Assembly (NCBI GenBank): GCA_030656015.1
Contig: JAUSNX010000014.1
Coordinates: 1-64,000 of the forward strand
DNA: 64,000 nt
DNA from: Methanobacteriaceae archaeon
Lineage (GTDB): Archaea; Methanobacteriota; Methanobacteria; Methanobacteriales; Methanobacteriaceae
Direction: 5' to 3'
Below the pieces are notes generated by a model. The model made no database searches, was not told the origin of the DNA, and saw nothing but the letters and a program-made list of their open reading frames with translations. The position numbers and the translations under genes were made by a program. Positions 43,537 to 53,511 of this stretch are shown piece after piece. Position 1 is the first letter of the stretch. Each line of letters begins with the position of its first letter.

Positions 43537-43920
43537 TCCTTTTAATAAAAATTTAATTAATTAGATAACCTCTAAAATTATTTTTATTTTATTTATAAAA
43601 CATTTTATTCTTACAAATAAAAATTAAAGCTATTTATTTCTTTTCTTTTTTTATTATTCAATATAAAATAATATAAACAACTTCTCCATAGTTTATATTT
43701 AATAAATATCAATAAAATATCAAACATGAATCAAACATAAAGAATTAGTTTGAAATGAATTTAAAAAATGAAATATTTTAAAATAAAAATAATAAATACA
43801 ATATAAAATAATCTCTAAATAATAATTTCTTTAAATCTAAATAAACGAAATTGAAACGAAATGCCTAATGGTTCTAATTATATTGTTTAGAACATATTGG
43901 GACTAATCGGGGTGGAAACT
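43537..43920. other. Intergenic region upstream of mptA
   Basis: This 384-base AT-rich gap has T-rich tracts early (possible terminator of the previous gene), then plain A/T sequence and, near its end, the inverted repeat at 43871-43893. No gene is seen. Confidence 0.45.
43871..43893. promoter_or_regulatory. Inverted repeat around the mptA promoter box
   Basis: GTTCTAA and its exact reverse complement TTAGAAC are separated by nine A/T bases (TTATATTGT) that look like the TATA box. A protein bound here would block the promoter, so this is a candidate operator. Confidence 0.5.
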
Positions 43921-44886
43921 TTGGGTTTAGTTTGTTTTCCAGACACACAAGATAACATTCCCAGCATTCCTGTCCATCTTACCCGGGTGGGAGTTACTGG
44001 AGTAAAAAAACTGTTAAAAATTGAAAGAGATGTAAGAAGACCTATCATTCTTTTACCAACATTTGATGCATTTGTAGACCTTCCAAGTACTCAACGGGGA
44101 ATTCATATGTCAAGAAACCCTGAAGCCATTAGCGAAGTACTGGAAGAGACTTTAGAGAATAATACTGTGGAAGTAGAATCTTTATGTGCAGAAATAGTTA
44201 ATTCTCTATTAAAAAAACATAAATATGCAAAAAGGGCCGAAGTGAGCATGAAAAGCGATTACATGTTCATTAAAAAGTCACCAGTTACTAAGCATAAAAC
44301 TCAGGAAATGAGCAAACTCATGGCCGACGCTATTGGATACCGAAACGGTGACGAGGTTGTAATTAGGAAAATGGTTGGTGCGGAAGTAGTGGGAATGACT
44401 GTTTGTCCCTGCGCTCAAGAATCTGTTAAAGAATCATCTAAACAAGACCTTTTAGAATTTTTAGATGAAGAAACTACACAAAAAGTACTGGATACCGTTT
44501 CATTTTCTTCACATAACCAAAGAGGCAGAGGAATGGTGATGATTGAAGTTCCTCAAGACCACACTATTCGAGCTGAAGACCTTATAAGGATAATAGAAGA
44601 TTCTATGAGTTCTTATGTCTGTGAGCTACTTAAAAGACCAGATGAAAACGCTATTGTAGTACAGGCCCATAAAAATCCTATGTTTGTAGAAGACTGTGTG
44701 CGAAATATGGTAAATCGAATAGTGAAGGAATACTCCCATCTGCCTGATGACACCATGGTAACAGTTCGACAAGTGAATGAAGAAAGTATTCATAGGCATG
44801 ACGCATTTGCAGAAAAAGTAGCTACAATGGGCGAATTAAAGTACGAAATTGAAGGAATCACTGATAAACAAATTAATGAAAGTTAA
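43921..44886 (+). CDS. mptA: MptA, GTP cyclohydrolase (methanopterin biosynthesis)
   Basis: MptA is the Fe(II)-dependent GTP cyclohydrolase that opens GTP to a cyclic phosphate, the first step of methanopterin biosynthesis. The 321-residue protein of the FolE2/MptA family has the metal-binding cysteine region GMTVCPCAQES, and SHNQRGRG with its conserved histidine. The TTG at 43921, five bases after GGGGTGG, is preferred; the frame is open to a TTG at 43897. Methyl-tetrahydromethanopterin, the end of this pathway, is the substrate of the Mtr complex in this window. Confidence 0.92.
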   Translation: MGLVCFPDTQDNIPSIPVHLTRVGVTGVKKLLKIERDVRRPIILLPTFDAFVDLPSTQRGIHMSRNPEAISEVLEETLENNTVEVESLCAEIVNSLLKKHKYAKRAEVSMKSDYMFIKKSPVTKHKTQEMSKLMADAIGYRNGDEVVIRKMVGAEVVGMTVCPCAQESVKESSKQDLLEFLDEETTQKVLDTVSFSSHNQRGRGMVMIEVPQDHTIRAEDLIRIIEDSMSSYVCELLKRPDENAIVVQAHKNPMFVEDCVRNMVNRIVKEYSHLPDDTMVTVRQVNEESIHRHDAFAEKVATMGELKYEIEGITDKQINES

Positions 44887-44999
44887 TATATTAATTTGAT
44901 TTTATCATGAATTTTTAAAGATTTAAAGTTCTTAATTTCTTTTTTAATCTTTAATTACTTTTTATCTTAATTGATTGATTTAAATACCTATCATTAATT

Positions 45000-45043
45000 A
45001 GATTTCAGGACAAATATGGGAAATCCCAATTAAAATGAAATCT
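45000..45043. repeat. Nested inverted repeat between mptA and the next gene
   Basis: The 8-base arms AGATTTCA (45000-45007) and TGAAATCT (45036-45043) enclose a second inverted repeat, TGGG-AAAT-CCCA (45017-45028). The structure could form a two-tier stem-loop. It is not followed by a T tract and so is not a typical terminator. Confidence 0.45.
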
Positions 45044-45119
45044 TTAAATAGAAATAGTTTATAAAATTAAATTATTATATTTATTTTATTCATTAGCATT
45101 AAATCTATGAGGTGTTTTA

Positions 45120-45560
45120 TTGATAAACTTACACAAAGTAGCCGGGAGCATAATGGGGTATCTGGAAGCATTTGATGGATCAAGAGCCGCATTAGATGCA
45201 GATAAAATATTGATTGTTCGAGGAAGATCTAGGAAGCGCCTAAAAGCAGAAAATATGGCTGAAGAACTGAATGGACTTATGGCCTCCATTGATGCCAAAG
45301 AAATTGATATGTTTTCTGAAGAATCCACTGCATTAATCAGTTTAATGGATGAACAGATAAGATCCAGCGTTGATATTAATGTAGAAACTGATGTTGCAGG
45401 TATAGAACGTTTAAAAGAGTCTTTAGAATCTATGAACTGTTTTGTCGAATATAAGCTAGGTTTAACCAGTAAGGCAGGTTTTTTTATTGTGATGTGGAAA
45501 GATAAAAGTGGAATTGGACCCTGCTTTGTTGAAATTGTACTAGCCAATGCAGAAAACTAA
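45120..45560 (+). CDS. Uncharacterised methanogen protein (possibly DUF2120)
   Basis: This 146-residue protein starts with TTG, with AGGTG six bases upstream. It has conserved blocks IMGYLEAFDGSRAALDADKI and DMFSEESTALISLMDEQIRS. I believe it belongs to DUF2120, a family of methanogens, but with low certainty. It is followed after 119 bases by cofG. There is no membrane helix. The function is unknown; the nearby stem-loop at 45000-45043 may control it. Confidence 0.68.
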   Translation: MINLHKVAGSIMGYLEAFDGSRAALDADKILIVRGRSRKRLKAENMAEELNGLMASIDAKEIDMFSEESTALISLMDEQIRSSVDINVETDVAGIERLKESLESMNCFVEYKLGLTSKAGFFIVMWKDKSGIGPCFVEIVLANAEN

Positions 45561-45679
45561 TTATCATATTTATTTAAAAAAATAATTCTATTAAATTAAA
45601 TCTATTTTTAAAATAATAATTAAATAATAATTAATTAGCAAAAAATTGATGCTTTGATGAAATTAAGAGGCCAGACATC

Positions 45680-46777
45680 ATGAATTTATCCCAATTTTCA
45701 AAAAGAGATATAGTTAAACTTTTAAATTGTGAAGGGAACGATATATTAAATTTAATGATGGATGGAAGTTCTAAAAGAGAAGGGTCAGTTATTACTTTTT
45801 CAAAAAATATTTTCATACCATTAACTGAAGTTTGTAGAAACACTTGCGGGTATTGTACCTTTCGTAAAGATCCTGAACAGTTAGGAAATCATTTATTGAT
45901 GCAATTACCTGAAATAATTTCTAATATAAAAAAATCTGAAAAATATGGTTGTAAAGAAGCTTTATTCACTTTTGGAGAGCGTTCTGATGAAATTAAAGAT
46001 GTTAAAAATCTTTTAGATCAACTTGGATTTGGAAATATGAGTGAATACCTATACTATGTTTGTGAGGAAACTTTGAAAAAAACTGGACTTTTACCACATA
46101 GTAATCCTGGAGTAATAAGTAGAAAAGAGCTTAAAATGCTTAAAGAAGTAAATGCTTCCATGGGAATGATGTTAGAAAATTCTAATCCTCGATTAATGGA
46201 AACTGAAGCCCATAAAAAAAGTCCTGGTAAAAACCCATGGCTTAGAATACAGACCATAGAAAACGCAGGTAAATTAAAAATTCCATTCACCACAGGAATC
46301 TTAATTGGGATTGGAGAAACCTTAGAAGAGCGGGCTGAATCACTTTTAGAGCTTCGACGTATACAAAATAAGTATGGGCATATTCAAGAAATAATTATCC
46401 AAAATTTCAGATCAAAACCAGGAATTCCCATGGAAAACCATCCTGAACCTTCTCTTTTAGAAATATTAAAAACCGTGGCCGTAGCCAAGATTATTTTTCC
46501 AGATGTGAGTATTCAAGTTCCCCCTAACTTGAACCGAGAAACAACTCAAATGTTCCTTCTAGCCGGAGCAGATGATTGGGGTGGTGTTTCGCCAATAAGC
46601 AAAGATTATGTTAATCCAGAGGCCCCCTGGCCAGAAATTGATGAATTAAGAAAACTTACAGTCGCTACCGGATTTTCTATGAAAGAAAGGCTTCCCGTAT
46701 ATCCCCAATTCATCAATTCAGAATTTTTAAGTGAAAATATTCTGAAAAAAGTAGAGTCCATGGACTTAAATGATTAA
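45680..46777 (+). CDS. cofG: CofG, FO synthase subunit 1
   Basis: CofG is a radical SAM enzyme that, with CofH, builds the deazaflavin FO of coenzyme F420 from tyrosine and a ribityl-pyrimidine. The 365-residue protein has C-X3-C-X2-C at Cys52, Cys56 and Cys59 (CRNTCGYCTF), then family blocks LYYVCEETLKKTGLLPHSNPG and the ETTQMFLLAGADDWGG segment near the end. GAGG precedes the ATG. cofH is not in the window. It ends convergent with a large kinase gene. Confidence 0.93.
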   Translation: MNLSQFSKRDIVKLLNCEGNDILNLMMDGSSKREGSVITFSKNIFIPLTEVCRNTCGYCTFRKDPEQLGNHLLMQLPEIISNIKKSEKYGCKEALFTFGERSDEIKDVKNLLDQLGFGNMSEYLYYVCEETLKKTGLLPHSNPGVISRKELKMLKEVNASMGMMLENSNPRLMETEAHKKSPGKNPWLRIQTIENAGKLKIPFTTGILIGIGETLEERAESLLELRRIQNKYGHIQEIIIQNFRSKPGIPMENHPEPSLLEILKTVAVAKIIFPDVSIQVPPNLNRETTQMFLLAGADDWGGVSPISKDYVNPEAPWPEIDELRKLTVATGFSMKERLPVYPQFINSEFLSENILKKVESMDLND

Positions 46778-46817
46778 TAAGAATTTTTATTTTCAAGTCA
46801 AAATTCATTAATGTTAA

Positions 46818-49448
46818 TTAAGAATAAGCTTCTTTGAATTTAATTATGAATTTAGTGCCTTCACTTTCATCCAGCTTAATTTTTCCTTCAAGTTGTGCAA
46901 CCAAGGTACAAACTATTTGAAGCCCTAATGAGTCAGTATATTCAAAATTTAGACCTTCTGGAAGACCAAAACCATTATCTCCAACCTGCAAGATAATATC
47001 TTCCCCAATAGAACAAACTGCAATAGATATAAGTGGATTTTCTAAAGTTAAGTTGTAATTAGTCAAAGAAGCTGATTTTAAGGAAGATATCTCATCTGAT
47101 TCTGAATCATTTTCAGATGCATCACCTATTTCCAATGGAGCATAGTTATCTAAAACTGTCTGTTCTGGAAAAGCATATTTGAAACTGTTAGAAATTAGTT
47201 CATTTAAAATTAATCCACAAGTTATAGCTTGATCTATGTCTAATAAAACATCCCCTACATCAATAATGACTTCAATACCATTTTGGTGAGCATATGAATT
47301 TTCAAGAGAACTTACCAAACTTCTAACATATTCTGAAAAATCTACTTTTTCCATACCCTGTGATCCATACAATTTTTCATGGATTAATGCCATAGACCTT
47401 ATTCGATTTTGACTATCCTCAAACATGGCTTTTGTTTTTTTATCATCTACATGTTCTGACTGAAGACCAATTAAACTGGAAATAACTTGCATATTATTTT
47501 TAACCCGGTGATGAACCTCTTTTAAAAGAATTTCCTTTTCTTTTAAAGAAGACTTAATCTTATTTTCCATTTTTTTACGATAAGTTACATCTCTAATGGT
47601 TACAATGAATCCTTTAGAGTTCCCTTTAGAATCTTGAGTGAGTGCCATATTCATTTCAGCCACGAAAATTTCACCATCTTTTTTCCGGGCTTTATGTTCA
47701 ATGTTTCTAAGTGCACCCCTTTTAACAACAATGTCCATGTTTTTCGAAAATAAATCATTTTCTTCCGGAATTAAAATATCAAAAATAGTCTCTGAAACCA
47801 GCTTTTTTTTATCATCCCATCCCATCATAAAGGATGCCTTTTCAGAAACATAAGTTATTTCGCCATCTAAATCCGTAGCAATGAAACCGTCCGGACTAGC
47901 AGTTATTAGGGTACTGTACATTTCCTCTAAATCATTTCGAGCCATTTCTGCCTGTTTTCTAGGAGTTAAGTCCCTAATATTAAGAACTATTCCTCTAACT
48001 GCAGGATCTTTAATTAAATTCTGGACTATAATTTGACAGGTCAGCCATTCACCATCTTCGTGCTGGCAGCGAACTTCAAAATCAGCATCAGATCCTGAGC
48101 CATTGATATCATCAATTAATACCTCATTAAGCCGTGGAGCATCAGCATTATGAATAAAATCAAATATATTGAAACCCAAAAACTCATGAACCTTATATCC
48201 AAAAACTCTTTCTACTGAAGGACTAGCATAAGTAATATCGCCCTGATGATTTAAAACCATGATAACATCCAAAGCATTCTCAATTAGAGATCTGAAATGT
48301 TTTTCACTTAGTTTAAGGGCGTTGTTTACTTTTTTAAGTTTAGTAATATTTCTGGCTGCGGCAAAAACACCTTCCACTTCCCCCTTCATGTTCCGATATA
48401 CCGAAGCATTGAATGATACATCCATGGTTCGGCCAGAAATATGGCGAAGGGTTAGAGAATAATCTTTAAGAGAGCCATAAAAGAGAGTTTTTTGATAACC
48501 TTTCATGGCCTTTTCAGGATCGGTAAAGTATTGTGAGAAATCAGTGCCAATAAGATCTAGCCTAGAAAGTCCAGTGCTATTTTCAGTTGCTCCATTAACA
48601 TCCATTATTTCTCCATTTTCACTAATAGTTACCATTGGATCCAAGCTAACTTCAATAAGATTCCTAGAATAATTTAAAGAAGACTTTAATTCTTCTTCAA
48701 CATTCATCTGCTCCCCAATGTCCCTGCAACTGATAACCGCGCCCTTAATTTCATTTGCGTTTGAAACTGGACTAATCATTGTTTCTATCCACTTATAACT
48801 GCTTTGAATTGTTTTAAGCCTTTTTCGTATTTTTCCAGGTCGTTCAGTTTCTATACAGTTATTGAAACAATTTATAGTTCTTTCTAAATCTTCAGGATGC
48901 ACCAATTCAAAAAAAGTATTTCCTAAAATATCTGTAGGCCAATATCCCAGTAGTTTGTTAATAGAAGGACTAATATAAAGGAATTTCCCATGAAAATCTA
49001 ACTGTCCTACAATATCAGCCATATTTTCCGTGATTAATTCCAGGTAATTTTGAGCAGCTTTAAGTTCATTTTCAATCTGATTTTTATAAACTGACATTTC
49101 TAAGGCAAATCGGAGTTCATTATCATCAAAAGGTTTTAAAATATAATTTCTGGGCTCAGTGGACTTTGCCCTATTCAGAGTACTTTCATCGGTGAATGCA
49201 GTGAGGTAAATAATAGGAATATTTAAAGTATCCTTAATTTTTTCAGCAGCATCAATTCCATCAAGATTGCCCTTTAAAACAATATCTAACAAAACAATGT
49301 CCGGTTTTTTTTCTAAAGCCAAATCTATTGCGTCTTCCCCAGAAGAAGCGACAGCAACAACATCAAAATCCCAGGATTTAAGTTTATTTTTTATTTGGAG
49401 AGCAGTTATACTCTCATCCTCAGCTAAAAGCACTTTAACCCCTGACAT
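46818..49448 (-). CDS. Hybrid signalling protein: REC - PAS repeats - histidine kinase
   Basis: This 876-residue protein starts with a receiver domain (acidic pocket Glu10-Asp11, phosphoacceptor Asp55, YILKPFD near 105). It is followed by about four PAS domains (roughly 128-245, 255-370, 380-500 and 505-625). The C-terminal part is a HisKA_2-type kinase core with LLKEVHHRVKNNMQ (phospho-histidine) and an ATPase domain (NELISNSFKY, DNGFGLPEG). No transmembrane helix is seen, so it is likely a cytosolic sensor. It is paralogous in its receiver domain to the next gene upstream. Confidence 0.92.
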   Translation of the reverse strand: MSGVKVLLAEDESITALQIKNKLKSWDFDVVAVASSGEDAIDLALEKKPDIVLLDIVLKGNLDGIDAAEKIKDTLNIPIIYLTAFTDESTLNRAKSTEPRNYILKPFDDNELRFALEMSVYKNQIENELKAAQNYLELITENMADIVGQLDFHGKFLYISPSINKLLGYWPTDILGNTFFELVHPEDLERTINCFNNCIETERPGKIRKRLKTIQSSYKWIETMISPVSNANEIKGAVISCRDIGEQMNVEEELKSSLNYSRNLIEVSLDPMVTISENGEIMDVNGATENSTGLSRLDLIGTDFSQYFTDPEKAMKGYQKTLFYGSLKDYSLTLRHISGRTMDVSFNASVYRNMKGEVEGVFAAARNITKLKKVNNALKLSEKHFRSLIENALDVIMVLNHQGDITYASPSVERVFGYKVHEFLGFNIFDFIHNADAPRLNEVLIDDINGSGSDADFEVRCQHEDGEWLTCQIIVQNLIKDPAVRGIVLNIRDLTPRKQAEMARNDLEEMYSTLITASPDGFIATDLDGEITYVSEKASFMMGWDDKKKLVSETIFDILIPEENDLFSKNMDIVVKRGALRNIEHKARKKDGEIFVAEMNMALTQDSKGNSKGFIVTIRDVTYRKKMENKIKSSLKEKEILLKEVHHRVKNNMQVISSLIGLQSEHVDDKKTKAMFEDSQNRIRSMALIHEKLYGSQGMEKVDFSEYVRSLVSSLENSYAHQNGIEVIIDVGDVLLDIDQAITCGLILNELISNSFKYAFPEQTVLDNYAPLEIGDASENDSESDEISSLKSASLTNYNLTLENPLISIAVCSIGEDIILQVGDNGFGLPEGLNFEYTDSLGLQIVCTLVAQLEGKIKLDESEGTKFIIKFKEAYS

Positions 49449-49601
49449 TCCTGACCCCTGATATTTTTAATTCATAAAATACTGTTAATTTAATATTATA
49501 ATTAATTAATATAGCAAATATAATTAAATAGACTGTTTGTAAAAAAATGGAAAAATTTATTAATGACACTTCAAAAAAGCGCCGCTAAACTTTAGGTTGG
49601 C

Positions 49602-52253
49602 CTAAATCTTTTTAATATCTTTAAGCTGTTTTTCAAGCCTATGTGATTTTTCTATCTCCTGTTTTTTTTCCTTTTCCAATAGGGAAATGTTTTCTTCAAG
49701 ATTTTCTTTAAATGATATGGATCTTTTCTCTAATGCCATATAATCCTTGCTTAAAGAATTATTAGCCTTTCTCAAATTCATTATTTGAGATTTTTGGGAT
49801 TTAATCTGACTATTAAACTCTTTTTCCATATCCAAATACTCTTTTTTAATTTTATTAGCCTGTTTTTTAAGCTGAGATTTATTTTCTCTTAAAGCCTTAT
49901 TTTCTTCTAAAAGAGCTTTATATTGGCGTTCATAAGTCATTAAAGAGTTTTTAAGCTCGTCTGGAGATTGATTATCATTGGTGCCATCACCTGCTGTATT
50001 TGAGGATAAACTATCCTCATCCAATTCAACATTTAAAGATTCATTTATTTCCATTTGAACATTCAATTTGTTTTTTAGCTCTTTTTCAGAGCTTTTGAAT
50101 TCTTTAACCTTAGAAATAAGGTCATTTTTTTCAGATTCTAGATCTTTAATCTTTTTATTATAGTTTTCGAGAAGTTTATTGTTTTTCTTGATTAAATTCG
50201 CTTCTCTTATTTCAATTTCCTGGACGTTATTAGTCATTTTTTCAAGTTCATTGCTCGAAATATTATTAGATGTTTTTAAAGAATCTGAAGGATTATGTAT
50301 AGAAGAATTGGAAGAATTAGAATCATTTTCCAAGCTAGAGATATCTTTAATGTTTTTTTCAATATTCACTGGGGAATTTTTCAAAATTTGTCCAGATGCC
50401 CAAAATAGAGGATTATAATTGTTTAAATCATTTAAAAGATTTATATTCCAAGCTATGTAGCTATTAGGACTAATTTGAGATTTAATTTTTAGATTATACA
50501 AATTTTTAGATGTTTTTACAGAATTAATATATTTAACCAGGTTGTTTTTTTCATGTCCTGTAAACATTCTTATGAAATTATTTGAATCATATGAATATTT
50601 TTTAAATAAGTCATCTGCAAAGAAAATAGAACCATCTTCATAAAAAACACAAATGGATCCATCAAAAAGATTTAATAATGATTTTAAAAGATTTTTTTCC
50701 ACTTTCAAATCATTTTCAGATTTTTTAACATTAGTAACATCTTTAATTAGTACTGAAATACCTTTTTTAGATGGATACGCATTTATTTCAAAAAATTCAT
50801 TGCTTGATTTTTTGTATTGGTCTATTATACTCAAGTGTTTTTGCTGTTTAAAAGCATCCAAATATAATTTTTCTGTTAAACTTCCTTTAAGTTCTGGAAA
50901 TAGTTCATAAATTGATTTACCTAAAGCATTTTCAGAACCAATACCTGTGAGATTCTCAGCAGCATCATTCCAATGAATGCAATAAAATTCAGAATCAAAT
51001 GCAAAGAAAACATCACCAATAGAATTAATCATGAATTCATAATCAGAGATTGGGATTTCAGTTTTATTTTTAGGAATTTTTTCGGAAACTGGTGGTTCTT
51101 TCATTTTCTTAATATGAATTAAATAACCAATAGAACTTTTTTTGCTTTTAGAAGGAATTTTATTTCCATTTAAACGTAAATATAATCCTTTTTCAACTAA
51201 CTTAGAAATTTCAGGATTTAGATTTATCTCTTGTGGTTCAAATCTGGACACGTAATTTATATCATCGTAATCTTTTAGATTAATTACATCACGGTTAAGT
51301 CCTAAATTATCAAATAAATTAATATTAATATCTTTAAGATGTTTAGTTTTAAAAAATTTTAAGAAAAGATTATTGGCCTGAATTAAATTTCCATAATTAT
51401 CAAAAATTGCTGTTTCTTGTGGAAATTGCTCAGACACATTGTCTATAGCGCCCATAGAAATTTCAAGATCTTTTAATAGATTTATTTCATTAAAAAGAAT
51501 ATATAATCCATTAAATTCCATTTTTTCGTTATTTAATGGAGATATAACATATTTTATGGCCTTAAAATGTCCTGAATCTGCTTCAAGCCAAGTAATACCA
51601 CTTAAATCTTCAGATTTAGATGCATCTAGTCCTGAAAAAAATGAAACTGGATCCAATTGTTTTTTATCAAACCCACCATTGCTACTTTGAATTGAGTTTA
51701 TTTTAAGCAGTTCAGTTATATTCATTCCTAAGGCATTTTCCTGTGGAATTTTAGTTATTAATGATGCTTCAGAGTTAGTAAACTTTATTATTCCTTTACT
51801 ATCTGTAACAAAAATTCCGCCATCATATTGAGGCAAATCTATAGATAAAACATTTCCACCAGCATTCCCTAATTTTTCAAGATTATGTTCATATAAAGCT
51901 TGATCGATGTTTTGGCGGAGTATATCTATATCAAAAGGTTTTAAAAGGTAAGCAAATGGGCGTGTACTTTTTGCACGCTCTTGTGTATTTTTATCACCAT
52001 GAGCAGTCAAGTAAATTATGGGAACTCCCATATTCTTTTTAATTTCCTCAGCAGCGTCAATCCCATCGATTTTACCCTTTAGAAAAATATCCATTAAAAC
52101 CAAATCGGGTTTTATCTCTTCTGCTTTTTTTATGGCTTCTTTTCCTGAAAAAGCAAAAGTAGGAACATCATATCCTGCTAATTTCAACTTCCGCTGAAGT
52201 TCCATAGCAGTTAATCCTTCATCTTCCACAATTAAAATTTTTGCAGCAGGCAT
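49602..52253 (-). CDS. Receiver-PAS protein with long C-terminal coiled coil, no kinase
   Basis: This 883-residue protein opens with a receiver domain (phosphoacceptor Asp55 in LVLMDIFLKG) very similar to that of its neighbour. Two to four divergent PAS-like regions follow (about 140-260, 265-390, 405-520, 525-640). Instead of a kinase or DNA-binding domain, residues from about 665 to the end form a Lys/Glu/Ser-rich coiled coil. Between them is a short Ser/Asn-rich linker. It may be a scaffold or output protein for the nearby kinase. The ends are 153 bases apart. Confidence 0.88.
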   Translation of the reverse strand: MPAAKILIVEDEGLTAMELQRKLKLAGYDVPTFAFSGKEAIKKAEEIKPDLVLMDIFLKGKIDGIDAAEEIKKNMGVPIIYLTAHGDKNTQERAKSTRPFAYLLKPFDIDILRQNIDQALYEHNLEKLGNAGGNVLSIDLPQYDGGIFVTDSKGIIKFTNSEASLITKIPQENALGMNITELLKINSIQSSNGGFDKKQLDPVSFFSGLDASKSEDLSGITWLEADSGHFKAIKYVISPLNNEKMEFNGLYILFNEINLLKDLEISMGAIDNVSEQFPQETAIFDNYGNLIQANNLFLKFFKTKHLKDININLFDNLGLNRDVINLKDYDDINYVSRFEPQEINLNPEISKLVEKGLYLRLNGNKIPSKSKKSSIGYLIHIKKMKEPPVSEKIPKNKTEIPISDYEFMINSIGDVFFAFDSEFYCIHWNDAAENLTGIGSENALGKSIYELFPELKGSLTEKLYLDAFKQQKHLSIIDQYKKSSNEFFEINAYPSKKGISVLIKDVTNVKKSENDLKVEKNLLKSLLNLFDGSICVFYEDGSIFFADDLFKKYSYDSNNFIRMFTGHEKNNLVKYINSVKTSKNLYNLKIKSQISPNSYIAWNINLLNDLNNYNPLFWASGQILKNSPVNIEKNIKDISSLENDSNSSNSSIHNPSDSLKTSNNISSNELEKMTNNVQEIEIREANLIKKNNKLLENYNKKIKDLESEKNDLISKVKEFKSSEKELKNKLNVQMEINESLNVELDEDSLSSNTAGDGTNDNQSPDELKNSLMTYERQYKALLEENKALRENKSQLKKQANKIKKEYLDMEKEFNSQIKSQKSQIMNLRKANNSLSKDYMALEKRSISFKENLEENISLLEKEKKQEIEKSHRLEKQLKDIKKI

Positions 52254-52524
52254 ATTAATACATTTCCCCTTATAAGCTTTTTAAAGCATTTATTTCCCCA
52301 ATAGTCCATTATAAAATATAATCGATAATAAATACCCATACTATTATTATGATTTATAATATTTAATCTTAGTTATTATTTATTATAGGCTGAGGATTAA
52401 TCCTTATTAAAATCGTTTAAATTTAAAATAAAGAATTTTAATCTACTTAAGATGATTTCAAATATAAATATATTTTCTCAATCCCATTCCCATCTAATTA
52501 ATATTTTATTTAATATTGGGTATT

Positions 52525-53253
52525 CTATTTAGTTATTTTAGCATCTATAACCACATGTACAACTCCCGGCGAATATTTTTTTATAACTCTCTTATTAAGA
52601 ATCTCAACATCCATACCACCAGCAGACTTTCGGATTCTCTCCTCTGGCCTTTCGAATTTTATTTTTTCATAAACCGACTCATGATAATGAATAATTCCCG
52701 ATTCATCGAGAGCAGCAATTGCAGATTTAAGATAGTCCTGAGTGTTACCAATATATCCCATCAAAACCCTATCTACAGAAAACTGAGGGGCAATATCCAT
52801 AGAATCTCCTAAAACAGGCTTGACAATATTCTCCACTTTATTTAATGACATATTTTCATTTAAATAACCGTAAGACACAGGATTTATTTCAATAGAATGA
52901 ATTATTTCTGCTTTAGAGTGAACTGCTGCGGGAATGGTAAAATAACCAATACCCGCAAACATATCCAGCACTCTTTCCCCTTCCCCAATAATATTGGCTA
53001 TTCTCATTCTCTCATTGGTATTACCTTTAGACCACATTACCCTGGCCACATCCAGCTTGAATATGCAGCCATTTTCACGATGTATAGTTTCGGTATTGGA
53101 ACCCGCAAGTATTTTAACATCAGGTTCTCTTTTTTTGCCACCAATATTACCTAACTTGACCACAGTTTCAATTCCTTTCATTTCAAGAAGTTTTTTAGGA
53201 TTTTCAATGTCTTTATCCACTAATAACACGTGGCCAATCTTTTTCCATTTCAT
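52525..53253 (-). CDS. taw2: Taw2-like tRNA-Phe wybutosine aminocarboxypropyltransferase
   Basis: Taw2 transfers the aminocarboxypropyl group of S-adenosylmethionine to the wyosine base at position 37 of tRNA-Phe. The 242-residue protein is short, as Taw2 is, and lacks the N-terminal extension of Trm5. Conserved blocks include VARVMWSKGNTNERMRIA, the SAM-binding VLDMFAGIGYFTIPAAVHS and the IEINPVSY motif. The end-on relative, Trm5, methylates guanine 37 and cannot be fully excluded, but motif and length favour Taw2. It has its own leader. Confidence 0.8.
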   Translation of the reverse strand: MKWKKIGHVLLVDKDIENPKKLLEMKGIETVVKLGNIGGKKREPDVKILAGSNTETIHRENGCIFKLDVARVMWSKGNTNERMRIANIIGEGERVLDMFAGIGYFTIPAAVHSKAEIIHSIEINPVSYGYLNENMSLNKVENIVKPVLGDSMDIAPQFSVDRVLMGYIGNTQDYLKSAIAALDESGIIHYHESVYEKIKFERPEERIRKSAGGMDVEILNKRVIKKYSPGVVHVVIDAKITK

Positions 53254-53511
53254 AATATCAACTGGTTTTAATATCTAAATATGATAACTATGAATGTAAT
53301 ATACTGATAATAAATATTAAAATCTAATTATATTCTAATACCAAATTAATCTAAATGTTTTATTTTACTTTAAATATTTTTTAAGAAATTCAAGACAAAA
53401 AAAATAACTATAAGAAATGGCCAAATGCAATATTATATTAGATAGAAATAATTTTCTAGGAATTATTAGTTATTGAAAAATATAATTTAAAGAACTCACG
53501 GGGAGTTTTAA

